Assembly (NCBI RefSeq): GCF_023051105.1
Contig: NZ_JALKIL010000007.1
Span: 1 to 64,000, forward strand
Direction of reading: 5' to 3'
Source of the DNA: Anaerobiospirillum sp. NML120449
GTDB lineage: Bacteria; Pseudomonadota; Gammaproteobacteria; Enterobacterales; Succinivibrionaceae
Length of the DNA stretch: 64,000 nucleotides
Part shown: in pieces, positions 1 to 8,195 of the stretch
Position numbering within the stretch: the stretch's first letter is position 1
Layout of the letters: the number at the start of each line of letters is the position of its first letter
Translations under genes and position numbers: made by a program
Notes under the pieces: model-generated
The model's input: only the letters and a program-made list of their open reading frames with translations
Databases searched by the model: none
What the model was told of the DNA's origin: nothing

Positions 1-405
1 GCAAATAGGCGGTAGCTGAAGCTACATTACAGGTCAATCCTGTAGACTTTTTGAAGAAAAATTTTTTTTTCATGGTTCAAAAGGTCCAATGGAATGTGCG
101 TCCTCCAAAACATTGTCCGACTATATGCTTTTAATTAATCATAAAACAGCAGCGACTGACACTATCTGAAAGGGCCTGTGCTTAACTGCCCCATGCTGCC
201 CCAGGCTGAGCTGAGTTGAACAGGCTCATAATGGTGCCAGGCTGAGCACAGCTAAGCTGTGAATGGCTGCTATTTGCTTAACATGGTCATTATGGGGCTG
301 AGCTGAAATGATTATGAGAACCTTCGGTATCGAATGCATACCAGAGGAATGATCAGGCGCCCTAATGACAGCTGATACATATGTCAGGTGAACTCAGGTG
401 CCGGG
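1..405. other. Gene-free left edge
   Basis: No convincing coding region is seen. A short inverted repeat (TACAGG at 28-33 and CCTGTA at 39-44) is followed by a T5 run and then an A/T block with nine T at 62-70. It could be the terminator of a plus-strand gene outside the window, but the stem is only six pairs. The rest is degenerate repetition of GGCTGAGC-like words downstream of the minus-strand vWA gene. Confidence 0.4.
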
Positions 406-2058
406 TCAGTAACAGACCTTCTCCAGAGTTTTTCCTGCATTTTTCAGGTCTGATATCAGTTTGTCTGTATTACCAGGACGATACACCTTGCCTCCTGTTA
501 TGTCAGCAACACACCTGGCATCAGGAGCATCCTCTCCAATGAGGATCACGTGAATTTTGAGCTTTGGTCTGGTTTTATGAAGCTTTCTGGCTACTTCGCA
601 AATATCCTGATCTTCAGTTCCTTTACAGGTGTCTACGCCATCAGAAATAAGAATACCTGTACTCTCAACATCCTTTGGAGCTGAATTGACCATGCCGGTC
701 AGTCCGCTGATAAGGGGAGTTAGAACCTCTATGGGCAGCATGCCCCTAACATTTATTGGACTGGTCTGAGCAATAGCCTGCTTGAGTCTGGCGCGCTCGG
801 AACCACTGAAGATGCCATAGTCTCGTGCCAGAGGACAGCCCTGTATGCCAAACAGACGGACAGGAACGTTTTTATCGACCTTGTCTACCAGAGCATTGGC
901 TGCCTCTATGGCAGCAGTTATTCGCATGGTGCCATCATTGAGCGGCTTAATCATTGAGCCTGAACCATCAGTAGCAATAAGCAGGTGTGGAACTTTTCCC
1001 TGTCTGATAATGGTCTCGCATTTCTGCAGCGGCTTTCCATTAAAGGTGGCAGCTGTTGCAGGGGATTTTTTCTGATCCTTGATGTTATTTTTCTCAGTTT
1101 TCTCTGCAGCAGCAATCAGCCCCTGTGTACTGGTGAGCAATTTTTCTATCTCATCGCGCTTTTGCAGATCATTGTCCAGTTTTGCCAGCTGGGCATCCAG
1201 GTTATTTAGTCGACTGTCCTCCTGGGCAAAAGCAATCATTGCTTCTGTCTTTTCCAGCATGTCATTGATCTTTAACAGAACGGCCTCATCATGGGCAAGC
1301 TGCTGCTCAAGCGCGGCAAGCTCATCAACCGGAGACAGGGCATTATCCTCATAAAAAGGCCATGGCCAGAAAAGCCAGAAATAAATGCCCAGAGCTATTA
1401 AAAGCAGTAGCAGTCCTGTAAGAGCAGCAATCAGACATCCGCTGAGACCACCTGCTGCAGCGCCGGCCGCCACTGCAGTGCCTGCAGCTGCAGGGGCAGC
1501 TGCAGGTGCTGGTGTTACTGGCTCAGATGGTGCAGTCTGATGCACGGCTGCAGCGGCTGCCACGGCTGCGGCAGCAGCTGCCTGTAACTCACGAGCCGCC
1601 CCAAGCATGGACGAGTAATAACTGCTTTCCATTGCCGGAACTATTACCGGGTAACGGTCATCAATAACAGCTACATGCTGAGGATATTTGAGCAGCAGAC
1701 GCAGTAAATCAATGCTGGAGAGGACCTGATCATTTTGCGGCAGTACAGACTCACTTCCCTCAGGATAATGACTGTTGAGAGCTGCTGTAAGGGCCTCCTT
1801 CTGAGCTGCATAGTGTGCAGCTGCATCCTTTTGCGCCTCAGAAAACTGAGGCTGGCCATTTACTGAAAAGACAGTACTTATACTGCCTGAGTAAACAGTA
1901 GAAAAATTGAATTTAGTGCCATCAGCCTCAGCAAGGGCAATGAGATTACGGGCATTATCAGGTGCATTGATGGTGTCGAGCAGTGATGACATGCCCATGA
2001 CGGCATCAATCGTCTGAGGGGCCAGAGCCTCTCTGTCAAGGCGCATAAAACGTAACAT
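406..2058 (-). CDS. Membrane-anchored vWA-domain protein (last gene of the Srf-type cluster)
   Basis: A 550-residue protein in three parts. The N-terminal ~110 residues have no family I recognise. An Ala/Pro-rich linker follows, then one strongly hydrophobic segment near residues 208-232 (LIALGIYFWLFWPWPF) and a coiled coil near 250-330. The C-terminal ~190 residues are a von Willebrand A domain: the MIDAS motif DGSGS lies in LLIATDGSGSM, with a later GILISDGVDTC strand. Such domains bind protein partners through a metal ion. One TM segment suggests membrane anchoring with the vWA domain on one face. The start is supported by AAGGA seven bases upstream. It lies 167 bp downstream of the FGE-like gene on the same strand. 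Family call for vWA is confident; role in the cluster is inferred. Confidence 0.85.
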   Translation of the reverse strand: MLRFMRLDREALAPQTIDAVMGMSSLLDTINAPDNARNLIALAEADGTKFNFSTVYSGSISTVFSVNGQPQFSEAQKDAAAHYAAQKEALTAALNSHYPEGSESVLPQNDQVLSSIDLLRLLLKYPQHVAVIDDRYPVIVPAMESSYYSSMLGAARELQAAAAAAVAAAAAVHQTAPSEPVTPAPAAAPAAAGTAVAAGAAAGGLSGCLIAALTGLLLLLIALGIYFWLFWPWPFYEDNALSPVDELAALEQQLAHDEAVLLKINDMLEKTEAMIAFAQEDSRLNNLDAQLAKLDNDLQKRDEIEKLLTSTQGLIAAAEKTEKNNIKDQKKSPATAATFNGKPLQKCETIIRQGKVPHLLIATDGSGSMIKPLNDGTMRITAAIEAANALVDKVDKNVPVRLFGIQGCPLARDYGIFSGSERARLKQAIAQTSPINVRGMLPIEVLTPLISGLTGMVNSAPKDVESTGILISDGVDTCKGTEDQDICEVARKLHKTRPKLKIHVILIGEDAPDARCVADITGGKVYRPGNTDKLISDLKNAGKTLEKVCY

Positions 2059-2225
2059 CTGACTGTCCTTAAGGCTTAAGCTGCTGCTAAAACAGGGGCT
2101 GCAAGTGCATTGATACTGTTATACCGGCCCCTGCTCCAAAGCATCTGGTCATGGTACTGCCTGTTACCGGCAATGCCTGGGCATGCTGACTGTAGCGGTC
2201 AATGCCATGGCACTGCCTGTGCCTG

Positions 2226-4136
2226 CTACTTGTTGCGGGCAATACCAAGACACTGCTTGAGCCAGCGCTTCTTGTTTTCCTCAAGATCGCGGCTGCCATT
2301 GCGGTACTTTTGAGCATCAGTTTCAAACTGGGCAATGTAACGGTGGAGTTCACCGTTGTTTCTGCCCATGGCCTGCTGAGCGTTCTTGAGCTGAGCCTTG
2401 ATGAACTTGTGATCGAAGGTATCGTTGGTGTCAGTCAGGTGATCGGCATAGTAAGAGAGCAGATAGTCAACGGTCACTCGGGCTATGGCTACATTCTGCT
2501 CGGCCTTGCTAAGCTGCTCGGCATTGCGCTTGAGACACTTGCTGTCATCATCCTTGCAGGGAATGCTCTTTTGGGTGCGGGTAAGAATGGACAGAACATT
2601 GTCCTTGAGCTCACGCTCAACCTCGGCCTTGGCAATGCTGCTGCAAAGGTATCCGCCCAGACGCATACTGGAGATAATGGCGCGGTCACGCATTTCGTCA
2701 CGACGGGCATTGGACTCAATCATATTGGCGCGCAGCTTGTTGAGGTTCTGATTCATGGTCAGAATATACTGCCCCATGTTCTTGAGTTCATTACGGGCAG
2801 TGTCAGCCTCGCTCTTTTGAGCGGCCAGCTCTTTTTTGAGCTGCTCGTTTTCAGCCTTGACTGCATCGGATCCGGCTTTAGCTGAAGACTTTGCTGTCTC
2901 AGCCTTCTTGCGGGCCTCTTCAGCCTGAGCAATAGCTTTCTTGCTTTCGGCCTCGGCACGGGCCTGAGCTGCCTTGTGCTGGGCAAGGATCTTGTCGAGC
3001 TCACCCAGAGTATTAACACTGCCACCACCCTTGGTATCTGCAAGATCATCTGTACCAAGTTTGGCTACCTGAGCATTGAGGTCACGAACTTCATTAATGG
3101 AAGTGGTAAAAGGTAATGACAGCACCATGCGCAGACCCATGTCACGACCCTGCGTTTCTTTACCTTTTGTAAAGTAAGCGCGCTCTGATCGGTAGGCTGT
3201 AATCATCTCATCAGGACCACTTAACACACTGCCGCCGCGTACTGTAAAGCCGCCTGACTGACCGTGAAGACGTCCGGTACGGGTAGCATGGAAAGGATCT
3301 AGCATCATCTCTGAGACATTGCCCAGTATGTCGTAAAAGCCCAGAGGATTTGGCTCCTTAAGACCAATTACACGCACCTTGCCATCTGACGAACTTCCCT
3401 GGCCCTTAAACCAGGCATAGTCGGCAATAGTCTTGCCATCAGCAAAGGGAAAGACGTCAGCACTGAACTCAGATGAGGACACATTCATGCCGCCACGGGC
3501 TGCAAACTCCCACTCACTGTCAGTAGGAAGGCGGGCAAAGGCAGGAACGCTGTCAGAGCTCTTTGGTGCGCTGGAGGCGCCCTCACCAGAGAGGAATAGA
3601 GAATAGGAACGGGTCAGATTGACAGCATCAAACCAGGACAGACCAGTCTTTGGGGTACGGTCCTTGACTGTGAATTTTGCTGTCGGGCATTTGCCTTTTC
3701 CACCATCCCAGGAGCTGAGCACCTTGTACTGAGCCTCAGTAAGCTCGTATTTGGCCATCAGATAGTAATAGCCGTCCTTATCATGGAAGGCGCCCTGGAT
3801 ATAGCGGCCGTTAGGGGACTGAGAGAGCATGGAATCAGAATTGTTACTGCCTGCTGAAAAGCCCTTGTCATCCAGCTTCTTGTCATTGCTGGTATAAACC
3901 TTTTTAAATACCATGGATCCGCCGCATGGCATGGCAACGGTCACATCATCAGGTGCCGGTTTTGGATTCCATGTCTGATCAGCTTTGGCGGCATGTGCAG
4001 GCGAAGTCATGGCAGCAACGCCCATAACGCCAATGCCCAGCAGCGCACCAAGCAGCATCATTGTGCCTCGGTGTCTGAAGCTGTTATACCCCTGCGCGGT
4101 CAGAGCACAGGCCTGTGACAGTAAGGACTTTTGCAT
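2226..4136 (-). CDS. Secreted formylglycine-generating-enzyme-like (SUMF1/FGE fold) protein with long coiled coil
   Basis: A 636-residue protein. I start it at the ATG with GGAG nine bases upstream rather than at an ATG 48 bp earlier. A hydrophobic stretch near residues 26-48 ending in SPAHA-AKA looks like a signal peptide. Residues ~75-320 form an FGE-sulfatase fold, with the hallmarks RLPTDSEWEFAARGG, NPLGFYDILGNVSEM, GGFTVRGGSV and DMGLRMV. The catalytic cysteine pair of true formylglycine-generating enzymes is not evident, so it may be a non-catalytic relative, as in PvdO/EgtB-type families. Residues ~330-450 are a charged Ala/Glu/Lys coiled coil, followed by a helical tail. Two vWA genes and an ABC transporter are neighbours. 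Envelope location is inferred from the signal; function is unknown. Confidence 0.8.
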   Translation of the reverse strand: MQKSLLSQACALTAQGYNSFRHRGTMMLLGALLGIGVMGVAAMTSPAHAAKADQTWNPKPAPDDVTVAMPCGGSMVFKKVYTSNDKKLDDKGFSAGSNNSDSMLSQSPNGRYIQGAFHDKDGYYYLMAKYELTEAQYKVLSSWDGGKGKCPTAKFTVKDRTPKTGLSWFDAVNLTRSYSLFLSGEGASSAPKSSDSVPAFARLPTDSEWEFAARGGMNVSSSEFSADVFPFADGKTIADYAWFKGQGSSSDGKVRVIGLKEPNPLGFYDILGNVSEMMLDPFHATRTGRLHGQSGGFTVRGGSVLSGPDEMITAYRSERAYFTKGKETQGRDMGLRMVLSLPFTTSINEVRDLNAQVAKLGTDDLADTKGGGSVNTLGELDKILAQHKAAQARAEAESKKAIAQAEEARKKAETAKSSAKAGSDAVKAENEQLKKELAAQKSEADTARNELKNMGQYILTMNQNLNKLRANMIESNARRDEMRDRAIISSMRLGGYLCSSIAKAEVERELKDNVLSILTRTQKSIPCKDDDSKCLKRNAEQLSKAEQNVAIARVTVDYLLSYYADHLTDTNDTFDHKFIKAQLKNAQQAMGRNNGELHRYIAQFETDAQKYRNGSRDLEENKKRWLKQCLGIARNK

Positions 4137-4512
4137 AATGATTTTCTCCGGGGAAAGAAAGCAGGTCACTGTAGCTGCGTTCATGAAATACCATAATTCA
4201 GAAGAGCTGGCAGAAAACTGTTTTGAAAAAGGTCAGAGCTCATGACCGGTAAAGCATGTGCACCATAGGACAGAGTTAACAGTGCCATAACCACGGTCAA
4301 TGTTAACAGCGGAAACCTGGGATAACCGTGGCAAGTGTGATTTTGTGCACAGCATGCCCCAACAGGCAGCAACATTTTTTCCGGGACAGTGCTTTTTCTT
4401 ATATTTAAGGCCTGTCAGGCAAGCCTGACAGGCCTTGATTCACAAATAAAGCCAGACATCCTGAAAACAGAAATAAGGCCTCATGCAGTGAGATCGGCCT
4501 CGCTCAGATAGA
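4137..4512. other. Spacer between FGE-like and permease genes
   Basis: A 376-bp spacer without a gene. It holds the long hairpin at 4407-4436 and presumably the promoter and leader of the minus-strand FGE-like gene. I could not find a good promoter by eye. Confidence 0.4.
4407..4436 (-). terminator. Strong hairpin downstream of the ABC permease gene
   Basis: A perfect 14-bp inverted repeat (AAGGCCTGTCAGGC and its complement) with a two-base centre lies about 80 bp past the permease stop codon. No clear T run follows on the minus strand, so it may protect the 3' end of the mRNA rather than act as an intrinsic terminator. A related hairpin lies at 8128-8155. Confidence 0.45.
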
Positions 4513-5718
4513 TCAGGCCTCACGCAGAATGTCTGCTATCTGAACCTTAAGGAAGACATAATGGGTGGAAAGCAGAGCTATTGCTGAGGCAATACCTACT
4601 GTTGCCCCCAGGAACGATACTATGTGCAGTGTGGTCAGACGGCTGATGACAGGTCCCATCATGAGGTTGTGGAAGTAGTCATTGAAGATGCCCGAGCCAA
4701 TGCTGTAAAGGAAATAGGCAAGGACAAAGCCCACCAGGGAAATAATGACAGCCTCTATGGTGGCAAGCAGATAGATATCTGATCTGGTCTGGCCCATCAG
4801 TCTTAAGAGCACCAGATTGCGACGGCGGGCCTTGAGTGAGCTGAAAATCAGTCCGCCCAGAGCAATGGCGCCACCAGTAACGGAAACCAGCGCAACCACA
4901 CCAAAAACAAAGTTGAGCACCCTGCTGATGGCATTGACGTTCTCAATCTCACGAATCTTGGAGGTGACATTAAGATGGCGCTCGACAAGTGAATAATACA
5001 GTGGTGTTACAGCAGCCAGATCCCGGGCATAAAGACGGAATTTTGCGTAGATACGGTCTTTTTCGCGCACATAATTGCCGTCAGTAAGCAAAGCCGGATC
5101 ATAGCCGTTGCGGTAATCATCAATGGCGTTGACCACATCAAGGTTAACCATGATGCTGTCCTTGTCGACAAAGCGCTGTTTGATAATGCCTTTGACGGTA
5201 AGTTCAATACGGGCACTCTGACGCATGCCCTCACGGGTACGGGAAATTACAGCTGTTATGGTATCGCCAGGCTTGAGGTTACGCTGAAGGGCAAAACTCT
5301 CGTTAATGAAAGTCTCATGATCTGCAAGAGCATCACTGTCTGAGCTGTAGGCAATATCAGATCCCAGCACTACAGGATCGCCCGGGCTGGTAGGAATAAC
5401 CTCGGCTCTTTTGACACCGCCAGGGAATTTGATATCCACCAGGGCATTGAGTGCTGTGACCTCAGGAATAATGTAGCCCACATTTGGATTACTCTTGAGC
5501 TTGTTAAAAAAGGCACTGTCGAGACGATAGGAAGTATCGAGAGTCAGAGAAAGCACCTTGGGATCATTCATGAGATTTTCCCTGAGCTCTTCGAGAATGC
5601 CGTAACGCAGGGAAAAGAGCAGCAGCAGTGGCGCAATAATACTGGCTATGGCCGCAACCTGACAGATGCTCATGATGCGGTCCCAGGTAAGTTCCCTGTA
5701 TGCAAGCTTAAATAACAT
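4513..5718 (-). CDS. FtsX/MacB-type ABC transporter permease
   Basis: A 401-residue permease. It has one TM helix near residues 18-40 (AIASIIAPLLLLFSL), a large extracytoplasmic domain (~45-265), and three C-terminal TM helices (~270-300, 320-345, 365-390). This is the four-TM FtsX/MacB/LolC layout. Its start codon overlaps the stop of the upstream ATPase gene in a TGATG junction, so the two are translationally coupled and almost certainly form one transporter. MacB/LolCDE-type systems usually do mechanical work on periplasmic partners or move lipoproteins rather than importing solutes. A similar role for the secreted vWA and FGE-like neighbours is inferred. Confidence 0.85.
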   Translation of the reverse strand: MLFKLAYRELTWDRIMSICQVAAIASIIAPLLLLFSLRYGILEELRENLMNDPKVLSLTLDTSYRLDSAFFNKLKSNPNVGYIIPEVTALNALVDIKFPGGVKRAEVIPTSPGDPVVLGSDIAYSSDSDALADHETFINESFALQRNLKPGDTITAVISRTREGMRQSARIELTVKGIIKQRFVDKDSIMVNLDVVNAIDDYRNGYDPALLTDGNYVREKDRIYAKFRLYARDLAAVTPLYYSLVERHLNVTSKIREIENVNAISRVLNFVFGVVALVSVTGGAIALGGLIFSSLKARRRNLVLLRLMGQTRSDIYLLATIEAVIISLVGFVLAYFLYSIGSGIFNDYFHNLMMGPVISRLTTLHIVSFLGATVGIASAIALLSTHYVFLKVQIADILREA

Positions 5719-7529
5719 CAGACTCTTCCCCCTGTCTGCTGACTCTGACTTTCAGACAGATCCGATCTGTCGCTGTCTGCCATACCGCCACCTGGTCTGC
5801 TTTGCAGAGGATCGACCATTGCCTCTCCATCAGGTCCGCCCACACCGGCAGGCCCGGCATAAGCACTGATATCTGCGGTTAAATCAGCGCCAGCCATGGC
5901 CGTGCCTGACTGGGCTGCAATGGCGCTGACAGCGGCCTGCCCGGTAATATGGGTAGAGGCTGTTCTGCCCCTGTAGTCACTGCCAGGAAGATGCACCGCT
6001 CCTGTATAAAGATTAGCTCCAGCCTCAGTCAGTGAAGCTCCATAGACGTTATGACCATCCTGACTGTTGCTCTGCCTTTTAAGGCGTGCCTGAAGATTTT
6101 CAAGCGATGTGGTGTAATGGGTCACACGGTCGTTTATCTTCCTGCGACCGCCAAAGCCATGAACAGCAGCATCACCTGCTCTGAACAGATCATCATCAGC
6201 CTTTCCATGGCTGCCTGCAGCTGAGCTGTAGTTGAACTGATCATAAGATCCGCCATAGCCGCGATAAAGCTCATCGGCCACATCACCGGCCCTGCTGCTG
6301 TCTCCTGCTGCTCTTATCTCATGGAAGCCCTGCTCATCACTCTTGTAGACAGTATTGCGCATATCCTCATCGACATCGCCTCCATCACCACCGTGAACTT
6401 TCTGACTTAAATTGCTGGCGGCCGGAAAATCAATGGCATGTCCTGACATAAAACGGCCATCACCATCAGGGATGCGCTGCCTGTCGCCACTGTCAGATGC
6501 TGCAACAAAGACCGAATGTTCTTTATATGAAGCATTCTTGTCGTAGATGTAGCGACGGTAACGGGATGCAGCCCCAATGTCGTGGGTAACCAGCAGCACT
6601 GAAATACGTGCTTCCTGGGAAATCTCATCTATGGAGCGGAAGAGACTTGCTGCTGTATCAGGGTCAAGAGATGAGGTAGGTTCATCAATGAGCAGCAGAC
6701 GTGGTTTGTGAGCAATGGAGCGGAGAAAGAGGGCGCGCTGACGCTGACCAATTGAGAGCTGATCAGGGCGCCTGTCAAGATGTTCGGCAAGTCCAAGACG
6801 CTCTATATGAGGCTCAAGAGAGCGCATAAAGTTGGCACACTGCTCATTACCGGACTCATTGCTTATCTTCAGAGTACGACTGTAGCGATCATCACCCTTG
6901 ATGTAAGGAATACGGCTTTCTTTGCGCACGGCTTCAGGAACGGTACCAGTGCGGGCATTTATCTGATCATGAGGGTTACTGAGCTGAATGTATGTTCCTG
7001 AGCGGGCATTGGCTCCGTCAAGAACGCTGCACTCATCATTAAGTGTATCCAGCCATGAGTGATCCTCAGAGGCCTTCTCTGCAGTGGCCTCGCGGGCTGC
7101 ACGCCTTGCTGCAGCGCGCTCCTCAGCTTCCTGCAGGGCCACTGTAGTATTCGGTACCGGCTTTGAGACCTGCTTGTTTTTGAAAACCGGGGTTATTTTC
7201 TTTCTGAGCGCCAGGTGAATTTGCAGAACGAGATTTTCCCTGATTGTAAGATAAGGCAAAAGGCCGCCTGTCTGAGGCATAATGCCCACCTCAGAAATAC
7301 GCAAAGCCTCTGAATCGCCATTGCTGAGCATATCGACCTCAATATCATCAAGCACAAACTGCTCAACTGACAAAGCCGGAGTCAGAAGGCCAATGGCCTC
7401 CATCAAAGTTGACTTGCCTGAACCCGAGATGCCACAAAGAGCAACGCACTCTCCATCATCGATGAAAAGCTCTGGCAGAGTGACGTTAAAGGAGCCCCTG
7501 ACAACTTTCAGGTTTTTAATCTCAAGCAT
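5718..7529 (-). CDS. ABC transporter ATPase with central insertion and long disordered C-terminal extension
   Basis: A 603-residue ATPase. Motifs seen: Walker A GISGSGKST (33-41), Q-loop in MPQTGG (84-89), signature LSIGQRQ (258-264, a variant of LSGGQ), Walker B LLLIDEP (278-284), D-loop SSLDP and switch His in VTHD (316). It has two oddities. About 120 residues, much of it charged and polar, separate the Q-loop region from the helical signature half. About 255 residues follow the H-loop and are rich in Gly, Asp, Ser and Ala with no recognisable fold. Typical MacB/LolD ATPases have 220-250 residues. AGGA lies about nine bases before the ATG. It is coupled to the permease by TGATG. Confidence 0.85.
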   Translation of the reverse strand: MLEIKNLKVVRGSFNVTLPELFIDDGECVALCGISGSGKSTLMEAIGLLTPALSVEQFVLDDIEVDMLSNGDSEALRISEVGIMPQTGGLLPYLTIRENLVLQIHLALRKKITPVFKNKQVSKPVPNTTVALQEAEERAAARRAAREATAEKASEDHSWLDTLNDECSVLDGANARSGTYIQLSNPHDQINARTGTVPEAVRKESRIPYIKGDDRYSRTLKISNESGNEQCANFMRSLEPHIERLGLAEHLDRRPDQLSIGQRQRALFLRSIAHKPRLLLIDEPTSSLDPDTAASLFRSIDEISQEARISVLLVTHDIGAASRYRRYIYDKNASYKEHSVFVAASDSGDRQRIPDGDGRFMSGHAIDFPAASNLSQKVHGGDGGDVDEDMRNTVYKSDEQGFHEIRAAGDSSRAGDVADELYRGYGGSYDQFNYSSAAGSHGKADDDLFRAGDAAVHGFGGRRKINDRVTHYTTSLENLQARLKRQSNSQDGHNVYGASLTEAGANLYTGAVHLPGSDYRGRTASTHITGQAAVSAIAAQSGTAMAGADLTADISAYAGPAGVGGPDGEAMVDPLQSRPGGGMADSDRSDLSESQSQQTGGRV

Positions 7530-8195
7530 GACGCTTTTCCTGTGATTAAGTTATTAACCCATCATCTGCACAGCCCTGTCTGGCCTTATGCAGTCCTTAT
7601 GTGTGATTAACCGGCCACCACCGCCCCTTAGCCGCAGCAGCTGCAGCCTGCTGTGCAGCATGCCGTGCTGCCCCTGTTTTCAGGGCCGTGCCTGATCCGG
7701 GGCATGGGCCGGACCTCAGGCTCACCTGAGCATGTGTGACTATCCTGGCCGGTATCCTGAATATGTCCTGAATTAAGTCTGACTGTAATTTGTATGAATG
7801 TATGATAGCGCAAGTGTATCAGCCTAAAAACAGATTATTCCTGGCATTTTGTCCTGCTGCTCACAATGTGAAAAAATTGAGCACAGATGCGCAATAAAAG
7901 CTGTTTTTCAACAGTTTTTTCCTCATTAATGCGCCATTTTCAGCGTTTTATTCAGTCATGATTCCCCTGCTCCTGAGCTGGAAGCGCAAAGAGCCATATC
8001 AAGGTAAAGGCAGGACAGAACTGCCATCTTTGGACCAGCAGGAAAGCAGGGCCTTATGGCTGTGACTGCGACCTGAAAACGCATCTGGCAAAGCCGGGAT
8101 TAAAAACCATACCCCCATCAATCAGCAGGGCCTGACAGAAAAATCTGTCAGGCCCTTGATTTTATGCGCCGGGCTGCTCCCGTCACGCAGTACTG
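7530..8195. other. Spacer between ABC ATPase and secreted vWA gene
   Basis: A 666-bp spacer without a supported gene. It contains the hairpin at 8128-8155 near the vWA gene end and A/T-rich sequence at about 7790-7960 that could hold the promoter of the ATPase-permease pair. No confident -35/-10 pair was found. Confidence 0.4.
8128..8155 (-). terminator. Hairpin downstream of the secreted vWA gene
   Basis: GGGCCTGACAGA and its exact complement flank an A4 loop, about 40 bp past the stop codon of the vWA gene at 8196. The word CTGTCAGGCCCTTGATT is shared, with one change, with the hairpin at 4407-4436. It lacks a clean U tract on the minus strand. Confidence 0.45.

Noticed and set aside
1-70. 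Confident terminator at the left edge
   Set aside because: The stem has only six pairs, and the gene it would serve is outside the window.
2202-2885. 227-codon plus-strand frame across the end of the FGE-like gene
   Set aside because: Its composition mirrors the coiled coil read on the other strand, and it has no ribosome site. Shadow frame.
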